A DNA stretch of 64,000 nt from Tatumella sp. JGM118 (GCF_018257515.1 NZ_JAERJR010000007.1:92112-156111), one strand, 5' to 3'; counted from the first letter of the stretch, positions 1 to 9,720 are shown. Notes: a model not told the origin generated them from the letters alone. A program made the numbers and translations.

Positions 1-89
1 ACAGGGATTTCCTGTTTTCCTTTCATACTGAAGACAGGCATCATAGTGGCTTGTTATCTGTTTTTCTCTAAATCACTCAGGAGAGTGCC

Positions 90-353
90 ATGTTTGCAGT
101 TATTTTTGGTCGTCCGGGTTGCCCTTATTGTGTTCGCGCTAAAGACCTTGCCGAAAAGTTAACCGAAGATCGCGAAGACTTCAGCTACCGCTACATCGAT
201 ATCCATGCGGAAGGGATCACCAAAGCTGACCTGGAAAAAACCGTCGGTAAACCGGTAGAAACCGTACCGCAGATTTTCCTTGATCAGCAACATGTCGGTG
301 GTTTTACCGAATTTGAAGCCTATGCCAAAGAGCACCTGGGTCTGTTTCAGTAA
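90..353 (+). CDS. grxA: Glutaredoxin 1
   Basis: Small cytosolic thiol-disulfide oxidoreductase that uses glutathione to reduce ribonucleotide reductase, OxyR and other disulfides. The 87-residue product is close to full family length (E. coli 85). The redox motif CPYC is at residues 11-14, and the cis-proline segment TVPQIF and a GG pair near residue 70 fit the glutathione-binding fold. The ATG follows a good ribosome site (AGGAGAG, about 5 nt upstream). It is followed in the same direction by ybjL, as in E. coli, with a hairpin between them. Nothing unusual is seen. Confidence 0.95.
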   Translation: MFAVIFGRPGCPYCVRAKDLAEKLTEDREDFSYRYIDIHAEGITKADLEKTVGKPVETVPQIFLDQQHVGGFTEFEAYAKEHLGLFQ

Positions 354-365
354 TCTCTCTGCAAT

Positions 366-392
366 ATGCGCGCCGCTTCCCGGGCGCGTTAT
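366..392 (+). terminator. Possible terminator after grxA
   Basis: A GC-rich hairpin (arms CGCGCC at 369-374 and GGCGCG at 383-388) lies just past the grxA stop. The U-tract is weak (TTATCCTT), so termination may be partial. Confidence 0.4.
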
Positions 393-532
393 CCTTCCCG
401 CGGTTTTTTCATGTTCCCGTCATAGTCTGTTGCCGAAAATGCGTTTAGAATGCTGACTTTATATCTGCCGCTGAGCGCCAGCGTTCAGAGGTATTTACTC
501 ATCTCGTTCCTTTGCGGATAAGAAGCCAATTT

Positions 533-2218
533 GTGAATATTAACGTCGCCAACCTCCTGAGCTCCAATGACGTTTTGTTATTATTTGTCGTCCTTTCTCT
601 CGGGCTATGCCTGGGTAAACTCCGCCTCGGGAGTATCCAGATAGGCAGTTCTATCGGGGTACTGGTCATGTCTTTACTGCTCGGACAACAACACTTTTCT
701 ATTAATACCGATGCACTGAGCCTCGGGTTTATGCTGTTCATCTTCTGTGTCGGCGTGGAAGCCGGGCCTAACTTCTTTTCTATCTTTTTCCGTGACGGTA
801 AGAACTACTTTATGCTGGCACTGGTGATGGTGGTTACTGCACTGGTGCTGGCACTCGGCCTTGGCCGGTTATTCCACTGGGATATCGGACTGACGGCAGG
901 TATGCTCGCAGGCTCAATGACCTCCACTCCGGTTCTGGTCGGCGCTGGTGACACGCTACGCCAAAGTGTTACAGAGGGCAGTAAGCTGAATTTGATGCAG
1001 GATCATCTGAGCCTGGGATATGCCCTGACCTACCTGGTGGGACTGGTTAGTCTTATTCTCGGTGCCCGCTACCTGCCGCGACTACAGCACCAGGATTTAC
1101 CTACCAGCGCGCAACAGATTGCCCGTGAACGGGGACTGGATGCAGACAGCCAGCGTAAAGTCTTTTTACCGGTGATCCGGGCTTATCGTGTGGGCCAGGA
1201 ACTGGTCGAATGGACCGGCGGTAAGAACCTCCGGGAACTGGGGATTTACCGTCATACCGGATGCTATATAGAGCGGATCCGTCGCAATGGTATTCTGGCT
1301 AATCCCGACGGGGATGCAGTACTGCAACAAGGTGACGATATCTCTCTGGTGGGATATCCGGATGCACACGCCAGGCTGGATCCCAGCTTCCGCCACGGCA
1401 AGGAAGTGTTCGATCGCGATCTCCTCGATATGCGTATCGTGACCGAAGAAATTGTGGTGAAAAATCACAATGCCGTGAATAAAAGACTGGGTAAATTAAG
1501 ACTGACAGATCATGGCTGCTTTCTGAACCGCGTGATCCGTAACCAGATAGAAATGCCGATAGATGATGAAATCCTGCTGAACAAAGGCGATATCCTGCAG
1601 GTGAGCGGTGAGGCCAAACGGGTAAAAAGTATTGCCGATCGGATTGGCTTTATCGCGATCCATAGCCAGGTGACCGATTTACTGGCCTTCTGTGCCTTCT
1701 TTATTGTCGGGCTGATGATAGGGATGATTACTTTCCAGTTCAGTAATTTTAATGTCAGCATCGGTAATGCCGCCGGATTACTGTTTGCAGGCATTCTGCT
1801 GGGCTTTTTACGGGCTAACCACCCGACTTTCGGTTACATCCCGCAGGGCGCCCTGACGATGGTGAAAGAGTTCGGGCTGATGGTATTTATGGCCGGCGTC
1901 GGGCTGAGTGCCGGTAGCGGAATTAATCAGGGGTTAGGCAGAGACGGGCTTGAAATGCTGGCCTGCGGTCTGCTGGTCAGTCTTATTCCGGTGGTGATCA
2001 CCTACCTGGTGGGGGCGTATCTTTTGCGGATGAACAGAGCCATGTTGTTCGGGGCATTAATGGGGGCTAGAACCTGTGCACCGGCGATGGAAATCATTTC
2101 TGATACCGCACGCAGCAGCATTCCCGCACTGGGATATGCCGGGACGTATGCCATCGCAAACGTATTGCTGACCCTGGCCGGGACATTGATTGTGCTTATC
2201 TGGCCACTGATTAACTGA
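533..2218 (+). CDS. ybjL: Putative transporter YbjL (AAE/AspT-YidE family)
   Basis: Inner-membrane protein of the aspartate:alanine exchanger family; the substrate in enterobacteria is unknown. It is nearly identical in layout to E. coli YbjL: hydrophobic N-terminal half (about residues 10-180), two central cytoplasmic TrkA-C domains (about 200-375), then a second membrane half with the motif [12 protein letters not shown]. An in-frame TTG at 512 exists, but GTG at 533 gives the start MNINVANLL and exactly 561 residues, the E. coli length, so it is preferred. The ribosome site there is weak (AAGAAG). It is probably transcribed alone or by readthrough from grxA. Confidence 0.93.
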   Translation: MNINVANLLSSNDVLLLFVVLSLGLCLGKLRLGSIQIGSSIGVLVMSLLLGQQHFSINTDALSLGFMLFIFCVGVEAGPNFFSIFFRDGKNYFMLALVMVVTALVLALGLGRLFHWDIGLTAGMLAGSMTSTPVLVGAGDTLRQSVTEGSKLNLMQDHLSLGYALTYLVGLVSLILGARYLPRLQHQDLPTSAQQIARERGLDADSQRKVFLPVIRAYRVGQELVEWTGGKNLRELGIYRHTGCYIERIRRNGILANPDGDAVLQQGDDISLVGYPDAHARLDPSFRHGKEVFDRDLLDMRIVTEEIVVKNHNAVNKRLGKLRLTDHGCFLNRVIRNQIEMPIDDEILLNKGDILQVSGEAKRVKSIADRIGFIAIHSQVTDLLAFCAFFIVGLMIGMITFQFSNFNVSIGNAAGLLFAGILLGFLRANHPTFGYIPQGALTMVKEFGLMVFMAGVGLSAGSGINQGLGRDGLEMLACGLLVSLIPVVITYLVGAYLLRMNRAMLFGALMGARTCAPAMEIISDTARSSIPALGYAGTYAIANVLLTLAGTLIVLIWPLIN

Positions 2219-2240
2219 CGCTTCCCGCCACGAGCTCTTC

Positions 2241-2270
2241 AGGCACCCTGCCTCACGACGGGTGCCTTTG
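2241..2270 (+). terminator. Terminator after ybjL
   Basis: Inverted repeat AGGCACCC ... GGGTGCCT followed by TTTGCTT, 23 nt past the ybjL stop codon. This is a typical intrinsic terminator shape. Confidence 0.75.
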
Positions 2271-2432
2271 CTTACCCCGCCATAACACAGTAGTCCACTG
2301 TTTTTATTCTCTATTTTTCCCTTCATCATCCGCGGCTGCCACATTAACGCTTTGTGCGTTACAGGTGTTAACGCACAGATACACAAGAAATAAGAACCGG
2401 ATTATTTACTTTTTATGACGTTGTTTTATCCT

Positions 2433-2465
2433 GTTAAGCAAATCTTAAGCTCTTCACTGTATGCT
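2433..2465 (+). promoter_or_regulatory. PmrA (BasR)-type box and promoter of ybjG
   Basis: Two direct hexamers GTTAAG (2433-2438) and CTTAAG (2444-2449) are separated by 5 nt. This fits the PmrA/BasR box YTTAAK-N5-YTTAAK at 11 of 12 positions. A -10-like TATGCT follows at 2460-2465, so the box takes the place of the -35 element as in known PmrA promoters. The start codon of ybjG is about 58 nt further on. ybjG belongs to the PmrA regulon in Salmonella and E. coli, so control by polymyxin/iron/acid signals is inferred. Confidence 0.7.
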
Positions 2466-2523
2466 TTACGTCAATTTGTAACAAATTGCCCGCGCTGACT
2501 GCCCATAAGGATCGCTCAAAACA

Positions 2524-3129
2524 ATGGAACACCTGAATCACATTCTGTTTCTATGGATTAATGCCACACCCGACTCCCCTCACGCACTGATTCAACTGGC
2601 ACTGTTTTTCGCCAGAGACCTGATTGCCATTGTTCCGCTACTGATTGTCGGCTTGTGGTTATGGGGCCCGGACAACCAGGTTTCCCGGCAGCGGGTATTG
2701 GTACTGAAAACCGGCACGGCACTGATCTACGCGCTGGCCATAGCGACCGTGGTGGCCTTTTTCTATCCTCATCCGCGACCTTTTGTTGTCGGCCTGGGCT
2801 ATCAGTTTCTGAGTCACAGTGCAGATGGCTCCTACCCGAGCGATCACGGCACCATTATTTTTACCTTTGCGCTGGCCTTTATCTTCTGGCACAGACTCTG
2901 GTCAGGTGTCGTATTACTGGCCATCGGTATCGCTATCGCCTGGTCACGGGTGTATCTGGGGGTTCACTGGCCGCTGGATATGCTGGGAGGATTTCTGGTC
3001 GGGATGCTCGGTTGCGTGGCATCTCAGTTGGGGTGGAGTATTTATGGCGACCGTTTTCTGTCTTTCGCCAGCGATGTCTATCGTTTTGTGTTCGGCCCGT
3101 TAATTAAAAAAGGCTGGGTGCGTCACTGA
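2524..3129 (+). CDS. ybjG: Undecaprenyl-diphosphate phosphatase, PAP2 family
   Basis: Membrane phosphatase that dephosphorylates undecaprenyl diphosphate at the periplasmic face, recycling the lipid carrier for peptidoglycan and O-antigen. The 201-residue protein (E. coli 198) has the three PAP2 motifs: an N-terminal basic/RP element (HPRPF, about residue 83), SYPSDH (about 101-106) and SRVYLGVHWPLD (about 140-151), inside about six hydrophobic segments. The gene stands alone behind its own promoter. A PmrA-type box upstream suggests induction under cationic-peptide stress. It sits next to dacC, another cell-wall enzyme, in convergent orientation. Confidence 0.92.
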   Translation: MEHLNHILFLWINATPDSPHALIQLALFFARDLIAIVPLLIVGLWLWGPDNQVSRQRVLVLKTGTALIYALAIATVVAFFYPHPRPFVVGLGYQFLSHSADGSYPSDHGTIIFTFALAFIFWHRLWSGVVLLAIGIAIAWSRVYLGVHWPLDMLGGFLVGMLGCVASQLGWSIYGDRFLSFASDVYRFVFGPLIKKGWVRH

Positions 3130-3174
3130 TAACCTGGCCGGGCCGACGGTAACCCCGTCGCCCGGCCGGTAAGT

Positions 3175-4377
3175 TTAGCCAAACCAGCGTTTAAACAACG
3201 TGTTGATCTGCAGGCTGATAAAGTCCCAGATCCTACTGATAAAGCCGCCCTCTTTGACCTCGTCCATCACCACCAGAGGTTTCTGCTCAATCGTTTTACC
3301 GTTCAGCTGAAAATTAACCGTCCCCACGGCCTGACCGCGGGTTAGCGGAGCTTCCAGTACCGGTGAGTTAAGCGTATAGGACGCTTTCAGGTTGTTGATC
3401 TGTCCGCGGGGAATGGTCACGGCGGTGTTATTGATTACCCCCAGATTAACCATCCGGTTATCTCCGTACCAGACCCGTTGCTGCACAAAAGGTTTGTCCG
3501 ATTTCAGCGGAGATACGGTCTCATAGAAACGGAAGCCCCAGTTAAGCAGCTTCTCACTTTCACGGAAGCGGCTGGCATCGGTTTTCGCGCCCAGTACCAC
3601 AGAAATAAGTCGCATATCACCGGCAGTCGCCGAGGCAACGAGGTTATTTCCGGCGCCTGAGGTATAGCCTGTTTTTATCCCATCGACATGCAGATCGGTA
3701 CTCCACAACAGGCGGTTGCGGTTAGGCTGGCGGATTTTATTAAACGTAAATTCTTTTTCCTGGTTTAACGCATACTCCTGCGGCACATCACGGATCAGTG
3801 CCTGACCGATTAACGCCATATCGCGTGCAGTGCTGTACTGACCCGGTTCATCCAGTCCGTGCACGGTGGAGAAATGGGTATTCTGTAGTCCCAGTCGTTT
3901 GACATAGTTATTCATCAGGTCAATAAATGCACTCTGACTGCCAGCGACATAGTCCGCCAGCGCGATACAGGCATCATTTCCTGACTGAACAACAATTCCC
4001 CTGTTCAGGTCAGAGACAGACACCTGATCACCGGGTTTCAGAAACATCAGTGACGAACCGCGCAGCTGAGGATTCCCCGTTGCCCAGGCATCCTGACCAA
4101 TGGAGACCATGTCGGTGGACTTAATTTTACCGTCTTTTAATGCCTGCCCCACCACATAACTGGTCATCATTTTGGTGAGACTGGCCGGGTCAAGCCGGTC
4201 ATCGGCATGAGATTCAGCGAGAACCTTTCCGCTGGCATAATCCATCAGGATCCATGCCTTCGCATCTAACGCCGGGGCATCAGAGGGTTGCTCAGCGTAG
4301 CTCATTGCCGGTGCCACCAGCAGCAGCGCAACCATTACCGCACGGGATCGGGAAAAGTGACGTGTTTGATGTACCAT
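3175..4377 (-). CDS. dacC: D-alanyl-D-alanine carboxypeptidase (PBP6)
   Basis: Periplasmic DD-carboxypeptidase that trims the terminal D-Ala from peptidoglycan stem peptides. The 400 residues match E. coli DacC. It has an N-terminal signal peptide (cleavage likely after MSYA, residue 28), the catalytic SLTK (Ser66-Lys69), the SGN motif, KTG in the segment [11 protein letters not shown], and a C-terminal amphipathic helix ([13 protein letters not shown]) that anchors it to the inner membrane. DacA and DacD are close paralogues; synteny with ybjG favours DacC. Confidence 0.93.
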   Translation of the reverse strand: MVHQTRHFSRSRAVMVALLLVAPAMSYAEQPSDAPALDAKAWILMDYASGKVLAESHADDRLDPASLTKMMTSYVVGQALKDGKIKSTDMVSIGQDAWATGNPQLRGSSLMFLKPGDQVSVSDLNRGIVVQSGNDACIALADYVAGSQSAFIDLMNNYVKRLGLQNTHFSTVHGLDEPGQYSTARDMALIGQALIRDVPQEYALNQEKEFTFNKIRQPNRNRLLWSTDLHVDGIKTGYTSGAGNNLVASATAGDMRLISVVLGAKTDASRFRESEKLLNWGFRFYETVSPLKSDKPFVQQRVWYGDNRMVNLGVINNTAVTIPRGQINNLKASYTLNSPVLEAPLTRGQAVGTVNFQLNGKTIEQKPLVVMDEVKEGGFISRIWDFISLQINTLFKRWFG

Positions 4378-5321
4378 TAACAGTCCGTCCTTGTTTGCTC
4401 AAAAATATAACGTATAGACAGGTGACTGAACTGACCTTCGCAACCGGAACCCCAATGTTGTTAAACCGGTAAGACACTCACCAGGATGTAAAGGCTCCCG
4501 GTCTTTACAGTAACAGGCGCCTTGCAGAACGGTGCAGATTGACAATTTAATCTACTGATTTCGTTCCCGATACTATCAATAGCATAAGCACCCCGTGGTT
4601 GTATACTTCACCACCATTATTTACTGTTGACCGTCTTTCCGGGTCACACATTTCCCGCAGGAAACCGTGCCCCTGTCAGTCCCTGGCACTAAAAATGGTA
4701 TGACGGATGACGCGGGCGAATGTAGATCATAGTCGCATGCCGCCGTGCTGCAGAAATCAGGCCTCCCGTCAGAGTCATACAGAAATACCGTAGAGTATCC
4801 ACCGGTTTATCCCGTCTGCCGACAATAAAGCCATCCCCTCTGATGACCCGAATAGCGATGACCGTAGCGAAAATACTTCCGGTACGCGTGGAGAAGGCTC
4901 CTTAACCTCAGATACCCGCTGACGAATGATCATGCACAACAAGTTTTTTTCGGACTGAGCAGGTTATCGCTTTAAGGCGTGAATTTACCCACCGGAAGAG
5001 CGCCGATACTCACTCCATCACCGGGACATTGATACCAGAGTCATCATCGTCGGCAGCCTGCAGGCGCAGCGATATTACATTCACCCTGCAGACGGACGTA
5101 TGTTGAGCCTTCTGCGCGGAAGTCACGTGACTGACCGCACAGGCGTGCTGGCAGGCTTGTTATCAGCGGAGTATCGGTAACGTTCACAGGGAACAGCGGC
5201 ACGATTTTTGGTCCCGACAGAGGTTTAAAATGCTATTCTCCCCCTAAACTCTGTACTGATCGGCGTGCGTGATCCCGCACTGCCCGATGCTCTGATAGCA
5301 CTCACTAAGGCAGGAGCCACT
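4378..5321. other. Long gene-poor interval between dacC and moeA
   Basis: About 940 nt without a recognisable gene. It holds the dacC upstream region and, at its right end, a likely moeA promoter with an extended -10 (TGCTATTCT, 5231-5239). E. coli has iaaA and the gsi genes upstream of moeA; no trace of them is visible. One open frame on the + strand (4983-5180, 65 codons after a stop, no good start codon) reads like protein, with segments such as DTRVIIVGSLQAQRYYIHP, but I do not recognise it. It may be a gene remnant. Confidence 0.4.
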
Positions 5322-6560
5322 ATGGAACCTTTTACCTCCGGACTGATTTCTCCGGAAGAAGCATTACAACTCATTCAGCGTCCTCTGACCCCGATTCGGG
5401 ACAAACTCAGTCTTGCACTGAATGATGCCACAGGTCGTATTACTGCCGGACCGGTGATCTCCCCGATTGCGGTGCCAGGTTTTGATAATTCAGCAATGGA
5501 TGGTTACGCCGTTCGCCTCTCTGACCTGCGGTCACCTGGCACCCCGCTTGCCGTTGCCGGAAAAGCGCTGGCCGGTAAAGCCTTTACCGGCGAATGGCCA
5601 CAGGGCAGCGTTATCCGGATCATGACCGGTGCGCCGGTGCCACCGGGCACCGATGCCGTCGTGATGCAGGAACAGACCGACACCCGCGAAGACGGTATCG
5701 TGATCACTGCCGATGTCGCCGCGGGACAAAATATTCGCCGCGCCGGTGAAGATATCCGTGCCGGGCAACCGGTACTGGATGCGGGCGTCCGGCTGGGTGT
5801 GTCATCGCTTCCGCTGCTGGCCTCGCTGGGGATTGCAGAAATCAGCGTGCTGCGCCGGCTGCGTGTTGCGATTTTTTCTACCGGCGATGAGCTGGTCCCG
5901 GTCGGTGAATCGTTACAGGAAGGGCAGATTTATGACACAAACCGGTTTGCCATTCGTCTTATGCTCGAAAAAATGGGTTGTGAGGTAGTGGATTTAGGGA
6001 TCGTTGCCGATGATCCGCAATTACTTCGTCAGGTCTTTGAAGAAGCGGACCGTCAGGCAGACGTTGTCATCAGTACCGGGGGCGTGTCGGTCGGTGAAGC
6101 CGATTACACACGGGATATGCTTGAGGCCTTAGGATCTGTGACCTTCTGGAAACTGGCGATGAAACCGGGCAAGCCTTTCGCTTTTGGCCGTCTGTCTGAA
6201 AGCTGGTTCTGTGGCCTGCCGGGTAACCCAGTCTCCGCCGTGGTCACCTTCTGTCAACTGGTTCAGCCGATGCTAAACACCCTGATGGGCCTTAACCACA
6301 AAGAAGCCTCAGCCTTACTGCAGGCAACTGCCGGGAGCTTTATCCGTAAGACTCCGGGGCGGATGGATTTTCAGCGCGGATATTATTCCGCCGATGCTGA
6401 GGGCCGGTTACAGGTCGTTCCGGCAGGACATCAGGGATCGCATGTGTTCAGTTCATTTATAAAAGCCAACTGCTTTATTGTGCTGGAACGTGAACGGAAC
6501 GATGTTCAGCAAGGGGAAACCGTCCGGATTGAACCCTTTAATTACCTGCTGGACGACTGA
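5322..6560 (+). CDS. moeA: Molybdopterin molybdenumtransferase MoeA
   Basis: Cytosolic enzyme that inserts molybdate into adenylylated molybdopterin, the last step of molybdenum cofactor synthesis. It has the MoeA N-terminal segment [15 protein letters not shown], the RIMTGAPVP motif, and the MoCF-binding core with STGDEL and [12 protein letters not shown]. Upstream in-frame codons back to a GTG at 5265 exist, but ATG at 5322 has the ribosome site AGGAG 5 nt upstream and gives a 412-residue protein like E. coli MoeA (411). Its TGA abuts the moeB ATG, so the pair is a translationally linked operon. Confidence 0.95.
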   Translation: MEPFTSGLISPEEALQLIQRPLTPIRDKLSLALNDATGRITAGPVISPIAVPGFDNSAMDGYAVRLSDLRSPGTPLAVAGKALAGKAFTGEWPQGSVIRIMTGAPVPPGTDAVVMQEQTDTREDGIVITADVAAGQNIRRAGEDIRAGQPVLDAGVRLGVSSLPLLASLGIAEISVLRRLRVAIFSTGDELVPVGESLQEGQIYDTNRFAIRLMLEKMGCEVVDLGIVADDPQLLRQVFEEADRQADVVISTGGVSVGEADYTRDMLEALGSVTFWKLAMKPGKPFAFGRLSESWFCGLPGNPVSAVVTFCQLVQPMLNTLMGLNHKEASALLQATAGSFIRKTPGRMDFQRGYYSADAEGRLQVVPAGHQGSHVFSSFIKANCFIVLERERNDVQQGETVRIEPFNYLLDD

Positions 6561-7322
6561 ATGGACGTGACTCTCAGCGATGAAGAAATCCTCCGCTACA
6601 ACCGGCAAATCGTACTGAAAGATTTTGATTTTGAGCGGCAGGAACAGCTAAAAGCTTCCCGGGTACTGATTGTCGGACTGGGGGGTTTAGGCTGTGCTGT
6701 TGCCCCTTACCTTGTCAGCGCGGGGGTCGGCGAAATAACATTGTGTGACTTTGATACTGTCTCAGTCTCTAATCTGCAACGACAGATCCTGCATAATGAT
6801 GAAACGCTGGGCATGCCAAAGACCGTCTCTGCGCTTAACGGCCTGGCAAAGCTGAATCCCTTTGTCAGGCTCATTACAGATGACCAGCCATTAGCCGAAG
6901 AGAATGCGGATGAGCGGGTGAAGTATCATCATGCGGTGGTGGACTGCAGCGATAATGTTGCGACCCGTGAACTCCTGAACCGTACCTGCTACCGCCATAA
7001 AATCCCGCTGATTTCCGGGGCGGCTATTCGTATGGAAGGTCAGCTTTCGGTGTTTCGCTGGCACGACGACGAGCCATGTTATCGTTGTATCAGCCGCTTA
7101 TTTGGCGATCAGGGGCTTAGCTGTGTCGAAGCCGGGATAATGGCTCCGCTGGCAGGAATGGTAGGAACGATGCAGGCCATGGAAACACTGAAGGTCCTGA
7201 CCGGCTACGGGGAAAGTCCGCGTGGCAAGCTGTTACTGATAGACGCCATGGTAACCCGCTTCAGGGAGTTCAGTGTCCGGCGGGATCCGCTCTGTGAGGT
7301 TTGCGGTACCGACCCTGCATAA
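6561..7322 (+). CDS. moeB: Molybdopterin-synthase adenylyltransferase MoeB
   Basis: E1-like enzyme that adenylates the C-terminal GG of MoaD (encoded here at 36.4 kb) so that sulfur can be loaded for molybdopterin synthesis. Length 253 (E. coli 249). It has the nucleotide-binding loop GLGGLG (about residues 39-44), a conserved Arg/Asn stretch SNLQRQIL, and two zinc cysteine pairs, CYRC (about 174-177) and CEVC near the C-terminus. The start codon directly follows the moeA stop. A strong hairpin terminator lies 2 nt after the stop. Confidence 0.95.
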   Translation: MDVTLSDEEILRYNRQIVLKDFDFERQEQLKASRVLIVGLGGLGCAVAPYLVSAGVGEITLCDFDTVSVSNLQRQILHNDETLGMPKTVSALNGLAKLNPFVRLITDDQPLAEENADERVKYHHAVVDCSDNVATRELLNRTCYRHKIPLISGAAIRMEGQLSVFRWHDDEPCYRCISRLFGDQGLSCVEAGIMAPLAGMVGTMQAMETLKVLTGYGESPRGKLLLIDAMVTRFREFSVRRDPLCEVCGTDPA

Positions 7323-7323
7323 C

Positions 7324-7355
7324 AAAACGGTTGTCTGTACACAGACAACCGTTTT
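7324..7355. terminator. Bidirectional terminator between moeB and ybiT
   Basis: A 14-bp perfect inverted repeat (arms 7324-7337 and 7342-7355, loop TACA) has A4 on one side and T4 on the other. It can stop transcription of moeB from the left and ybiT from the right. Confidence 0.85.
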
Positions 7356-7385
7356 CACATGACAGGCGTTTACAAAATGCCCTGT

Positions 7386-8978
7386 TTACACAATGCCCTG
7401 GCTACGCAGGTAATCTTCGTAGGTTCCGGAGAAGTCTGTGACCCCTTCCGGTTTGAGCTCAATAATACGTGTTGCCAGCGAGCTGACGAATTCACGGTCA
7501 TGAGAGACAAAAATCAACGTACCTTCGTACATCTCCAGTGCCATATTCAGGGATTCGATAGACTCCATATCCAGGTGGTTTGTCGGCTCATCCATCACCA
7601 GCACGTTCGGTTTTTCCATCATCAGCTTACCGAATAACATGCGGCCTTTTTCCCCCCCGGATAATACTTTCGCAGGCTTTTTAATATCATCCTGAGAGAA
7701 AAGTAACCGACCCAGAATACTGCGTACCGCCTGCTCATCATCCCCTTCCTGTTTCCACTGGCTCATCCAGTCAAAAACCGTCAGGTCATTTGCAAAATCA
7801 GAGGCATGGTCCTGCGCGTAATAACCGATCTGCGCATTTTCAGACCATTTAATACTCCCATTATCCGGCGTCAGCTCACCCATCAGTGTTTTCAGCAGTG
7901 TCGTTTTACCGATACCATTCGCACCAATAATGGCCACTTTCTCACCCACTTCAAGTAACAGATTCAGCTTATTGAACAGCGGGCCTTTATCAAAGCCTTT
8001 AGTTAATGCTTCTGTTGTCAGTGCATTTCTGAACAGTTTCTTATTTTGTTCAAAACGCATAAATGGATTCTGGCGGCTGGAAGCTTTAACTTCATCCAGC
8101 TTAATTTTATCCATTTGTTTAGCACGTGATGTTGCCTGACGGGATTTGGACGCATTCGCGCTAAAGCGACTGACGAATGATTGCAGTTCTGCAAGCTGGG
8201 CCTTCTTCTTCGCATTATCAGACAGAAGACGTTCCCGGGCCTGGGTCGCCGCGGTCATATACTCGTCGTAATTTCCGGGATAGACACGTAACTCACCATA
8301 ATCCAGGTCCGCCATATGCGTGCACACCATATTCAGGAAGTGACGGTCGTGTGAAATAATGACCATGGTGCTGTTACGCTCGTTCAGAACCTGCTCAAGC
8401 CAGCGGATAGTATCAATATCCAGGTTGTTGGTCGGTTCATCGAGCAACAATATATCCGGGTTAGAGAACAGTGCCTGGGCTAATAACACACGCAATTTCC
8501 AGCCCGGAGCAACTTCACTCATTAAACCGTAATGCTGGCTTACGGGAATGCCAACGCCTAATAACAGTTCCCCTGCCCTTGACTCCGCAGTATAACCATC
8601 CATTTCACCATACAGCACTTCAAGATCAGCGACTTTATAACCTTCTTCTTCACTCATCTCAGGTAAAGAATAAATGCGGTCACGTTCTTTTTTTACTTCC
8701 CAGAGTTCGGTGTGGCCCATAATGACCGTATCGAGTACCGTAAACTCTTCGAAAGCAAACTGATCCTGGCGTAATTTACCAATCCGCTCATTAGGATCAT
8801 AAGAGACGTTACCTGCCGATGGCTGCAAATCGCCCCCAAGGATTTTCATAAACGTCGACTTACCGCTGCCGTTGGCACCAATTAAACCATAACGATTCCC
8901 TCCGCCAAATTTTACAGAGATATTTTCAAACAATGGCTTACTGCCAAACTGCATCGTCACATTACTGGTTACTAACAC
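7386..8978 (-). CDS. ybiT: ABC-F family ATPase YbiT
   Basis: Cytosolic tandem ABC ATPase without membrane domains; ABC-F proteins bind the ribosomal E site and relieve translational stalls. The 530 residues equal E. coli YbiT. Two Walker A loops (GANGSGKS about 36-43; GANGIGKT in the second half), two Walker B segments ([21 protein letters not shown]) and the interdomain linker rich in Lys/Arg/Ala (about 245-300) are visible. The start is GTG with AAGG 7 nt upstream. A terminator hairpin lies only about 30 nt upstream of this GTG, so expression probably depends on readthrough. Confidence 0.95.
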   Translation of the reverse strand: MLVTSNVTMQFGSKPLFENISVKFGGGNRYGLIGANGSGKSTFMKILGGDLQPSAGNVSYDPNERIGKLRQDQFAFEEFTVLDTVIMGHTELWEVKKERDRIYSLPEMSEEEGYKVADLEVLYGEMDGYTAESRAGELLLGVGIPVSQHYGLMSEVAPGWKLRVLLAQALFSNPDILLLDEPTNNLDIDTIRWLEQVLNERNSTMVIISHDRHFLNMVCTHMADLDYGELRVYPGNYDEYMTAATQARERLLSDNAKKKAQLAELQSFVSRFSANASKSRQATSRAKQMDKIKLDEVKASSRQNPFMRFEQNKKLFRNALTTEALTKGFDKGPLFNKLNLLLEVGEKVAIIGANGIGKTTLLKTLMGELTPDNGSIKWSENAQIGYYAQDHASDFANDLTVFDWMSQWKQEGDDEQAVRSILGRLLFSQDDIKKPAKVLSGGEKGRMLFGKLMMEKPNVLVMDEPTNHLDMESIESLNMALEMYEGTLIFVSHDREFVSSLATRIIELKPEGVTDFSGTYEDYLRSQGIV

Positions 8979-9004
8979 GGGATAGCCTTATCAATGAATC
9001 AAAC

Positions 9005-9043
9005 TCAGGAAAAAAATATGCCAGCAGCCACAATGGCTGGCAT
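9005..9043 (-). other. 12-codon open frame overlapping the ybiT leader terminator
   Basis: On the minus strand, ATG (9043-9041) to TGA encodes MPAIVAAGIFFS and covers exactly the hairpin and U-tract of the leader terminator. There is no strong ribosome site (AGG about 12 nt upstream). If translated, a ribosome here would open the hairpin and allow readthrough into ybiT. This is inference; a chance frame is possible. Confidence 0.3.
9010..9043 (-). terminator. Intrinsic terminator inside the ybiT leader (possible attenuator)
   Basis: Perfect 8-bp outer arms ATGCCAGC / GCTGGCAT (9018-9025, 9036-9043) are followed on the minus strand by AT and seven U (9010-9016). The remaining gap to the ybiT GTG (8978) is about 31 nt, too short for a separate promoter plus leader. 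ybiT mRNA must therefore read through this element, or start within it. ABC-F genes in other bacteria are often controlled by leader attenuation. Confidence 0.7.
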
Positions 9044-9150
9044 AGCGTGGTGGAACCTGTTGCAAGCCCGGCAATTAAAGCATCCTTGTATGACCTGTAC
9101 GCTGGACAGGTCCCTTACCTGTGGTGCCGGGGCGGCTAATTTATATAGCC
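9044..9150 (-). ncRNA. Candidate leader RNA or small RNA upstream of ybiT
   Basis: Between the hns-like gene's terminator and the ybiT leader terminator lies about 130 nt without a gene on the minus strand. A possible promoter (TTAACG, 17 nt, TATAAA) would start a transcript near 9145. It contains a hairpin with arms GACCTGT/ACAGGTC and ends at the terminator at 9010-9043. It could be the ybiT leader, a stand-alone sRNA, or both. No known RNA family is recognised. Confidence 0.35.
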
Positions 9151-9172
9151 TGGTAGATTACTCGTTAAAAGC

Positions 9173-9201
9173 AAAAAAGCCAGTAACAATACGTCACTGG
9201 C
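9173..9201 (-). terminator. Terminator of the H-NS-like gene
   Basis: On the minus strand, GCCAGTGA ... TTACTGGC is followed by six U (9173-9178). It starts 30 nt downstream of the H-NS-like stop codon. Typical intrinsic terminator. Confidence 0.8.
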
Positions 9202-9230
9202 TCTCCCACTAACAAGGAGTTTAAAGCGGA

Positions 9231-9629
9231 TTAGATGAGGAAGTCATCCAGGCTTTTGCCTTCGTCCAGTGCTTTTTTGATAGCTGCAGGTGTACGGCCC
9301 TGACCGGTCCAGGATTTAGTTTCACCATTTTCATCGGTGTATTTATATTTCGCCGGACGTGGTGCACGTTTCACACGTTTCTTGCTGACATCAGCAGCAC
9401 CGATTAATTCGTTAGGATCGATACCGTCTGCCAGCAGCATTTCACGGTACTTAGTGAGTTTTTCTTCTTTCTCACGATTCATCGCTTGTTCAGCTTCAAT
9501 TTCTTCGCGGCGTTCATTAACTACGACAGTCAGTTTTTCCAGAACTTCTTCCAGATCACTCAATGCCAGGTCACGTGCCTGAGCGCGCAGAGTACGAATG
9601 TTGTTGAGAACTTTAAATGCATCACTCAT
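9231..9629 (-). CDS. H-NS/StpA-family nucleoid protein
   Basis: Nucleoid-associated silencer. The N-terminal oligomerisation part ([26 protein letters not shown]) and central coiled coil lead to the C-terminal DNA-binding domain with [20 protein letters not shown] and the AT-hook-like QGRTP loop. The protein ends [10 protein letters not shown], as StpA does, rather than with the extra KQ of E. coli H-NS. Two ATGs are adjacent; the second (9629) matches the family start MS and lies 7-8 nt from AAGGA, giving 132 residues. It is likely a second H-NS-type gene, since hns itself normally lies elsewhere. Whether it is hns or a paralogue cannot be told here. Confidence 0.88.
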   Translation of the reverse strand: MSDAFKVLNNIRTLRAQARDLALSDLEEVLEKLTVVVNERREEIEAEQAMNREKEEKLTKYREMLLADGIDPNELIGAADVSKKRVKRAPRPAKYKYTDENGETKSWTGQGRTPAAIKKALDEGKSLDDFLI

Positions 9630-9714
9630 CATATTTTCCTTGCTTAACCGGGTACAATTAACAGTGTCGCTGAGATTACCTAATCTAAATAAAAAAATAA
9701 ATAGCCTGGTCCTG

Positions 9715-9720
9715 ATTATA
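9715..9720 (-). promoter_or_regulatory. Putative -10 of the H-NS-like gene
   Basis: A perfect TATAAT on the minus strand lies about 86 nt upstream of the start codon in a very AT-rich segment (9686-9770) typical of curved, self-silenced hns promoters. A small inverted repeat TGCTTAATTTAGCA lies just upstream. The -35 is not clear. Confidence 0.4.

Noticed and set aside
8994..9212. 72-codon + strand frame between ybiT and the H-NS-like gene
   Set aside because: It is antisense to the proposed leader and spans two minus-strand terminators; composition does not resemble a protein family.
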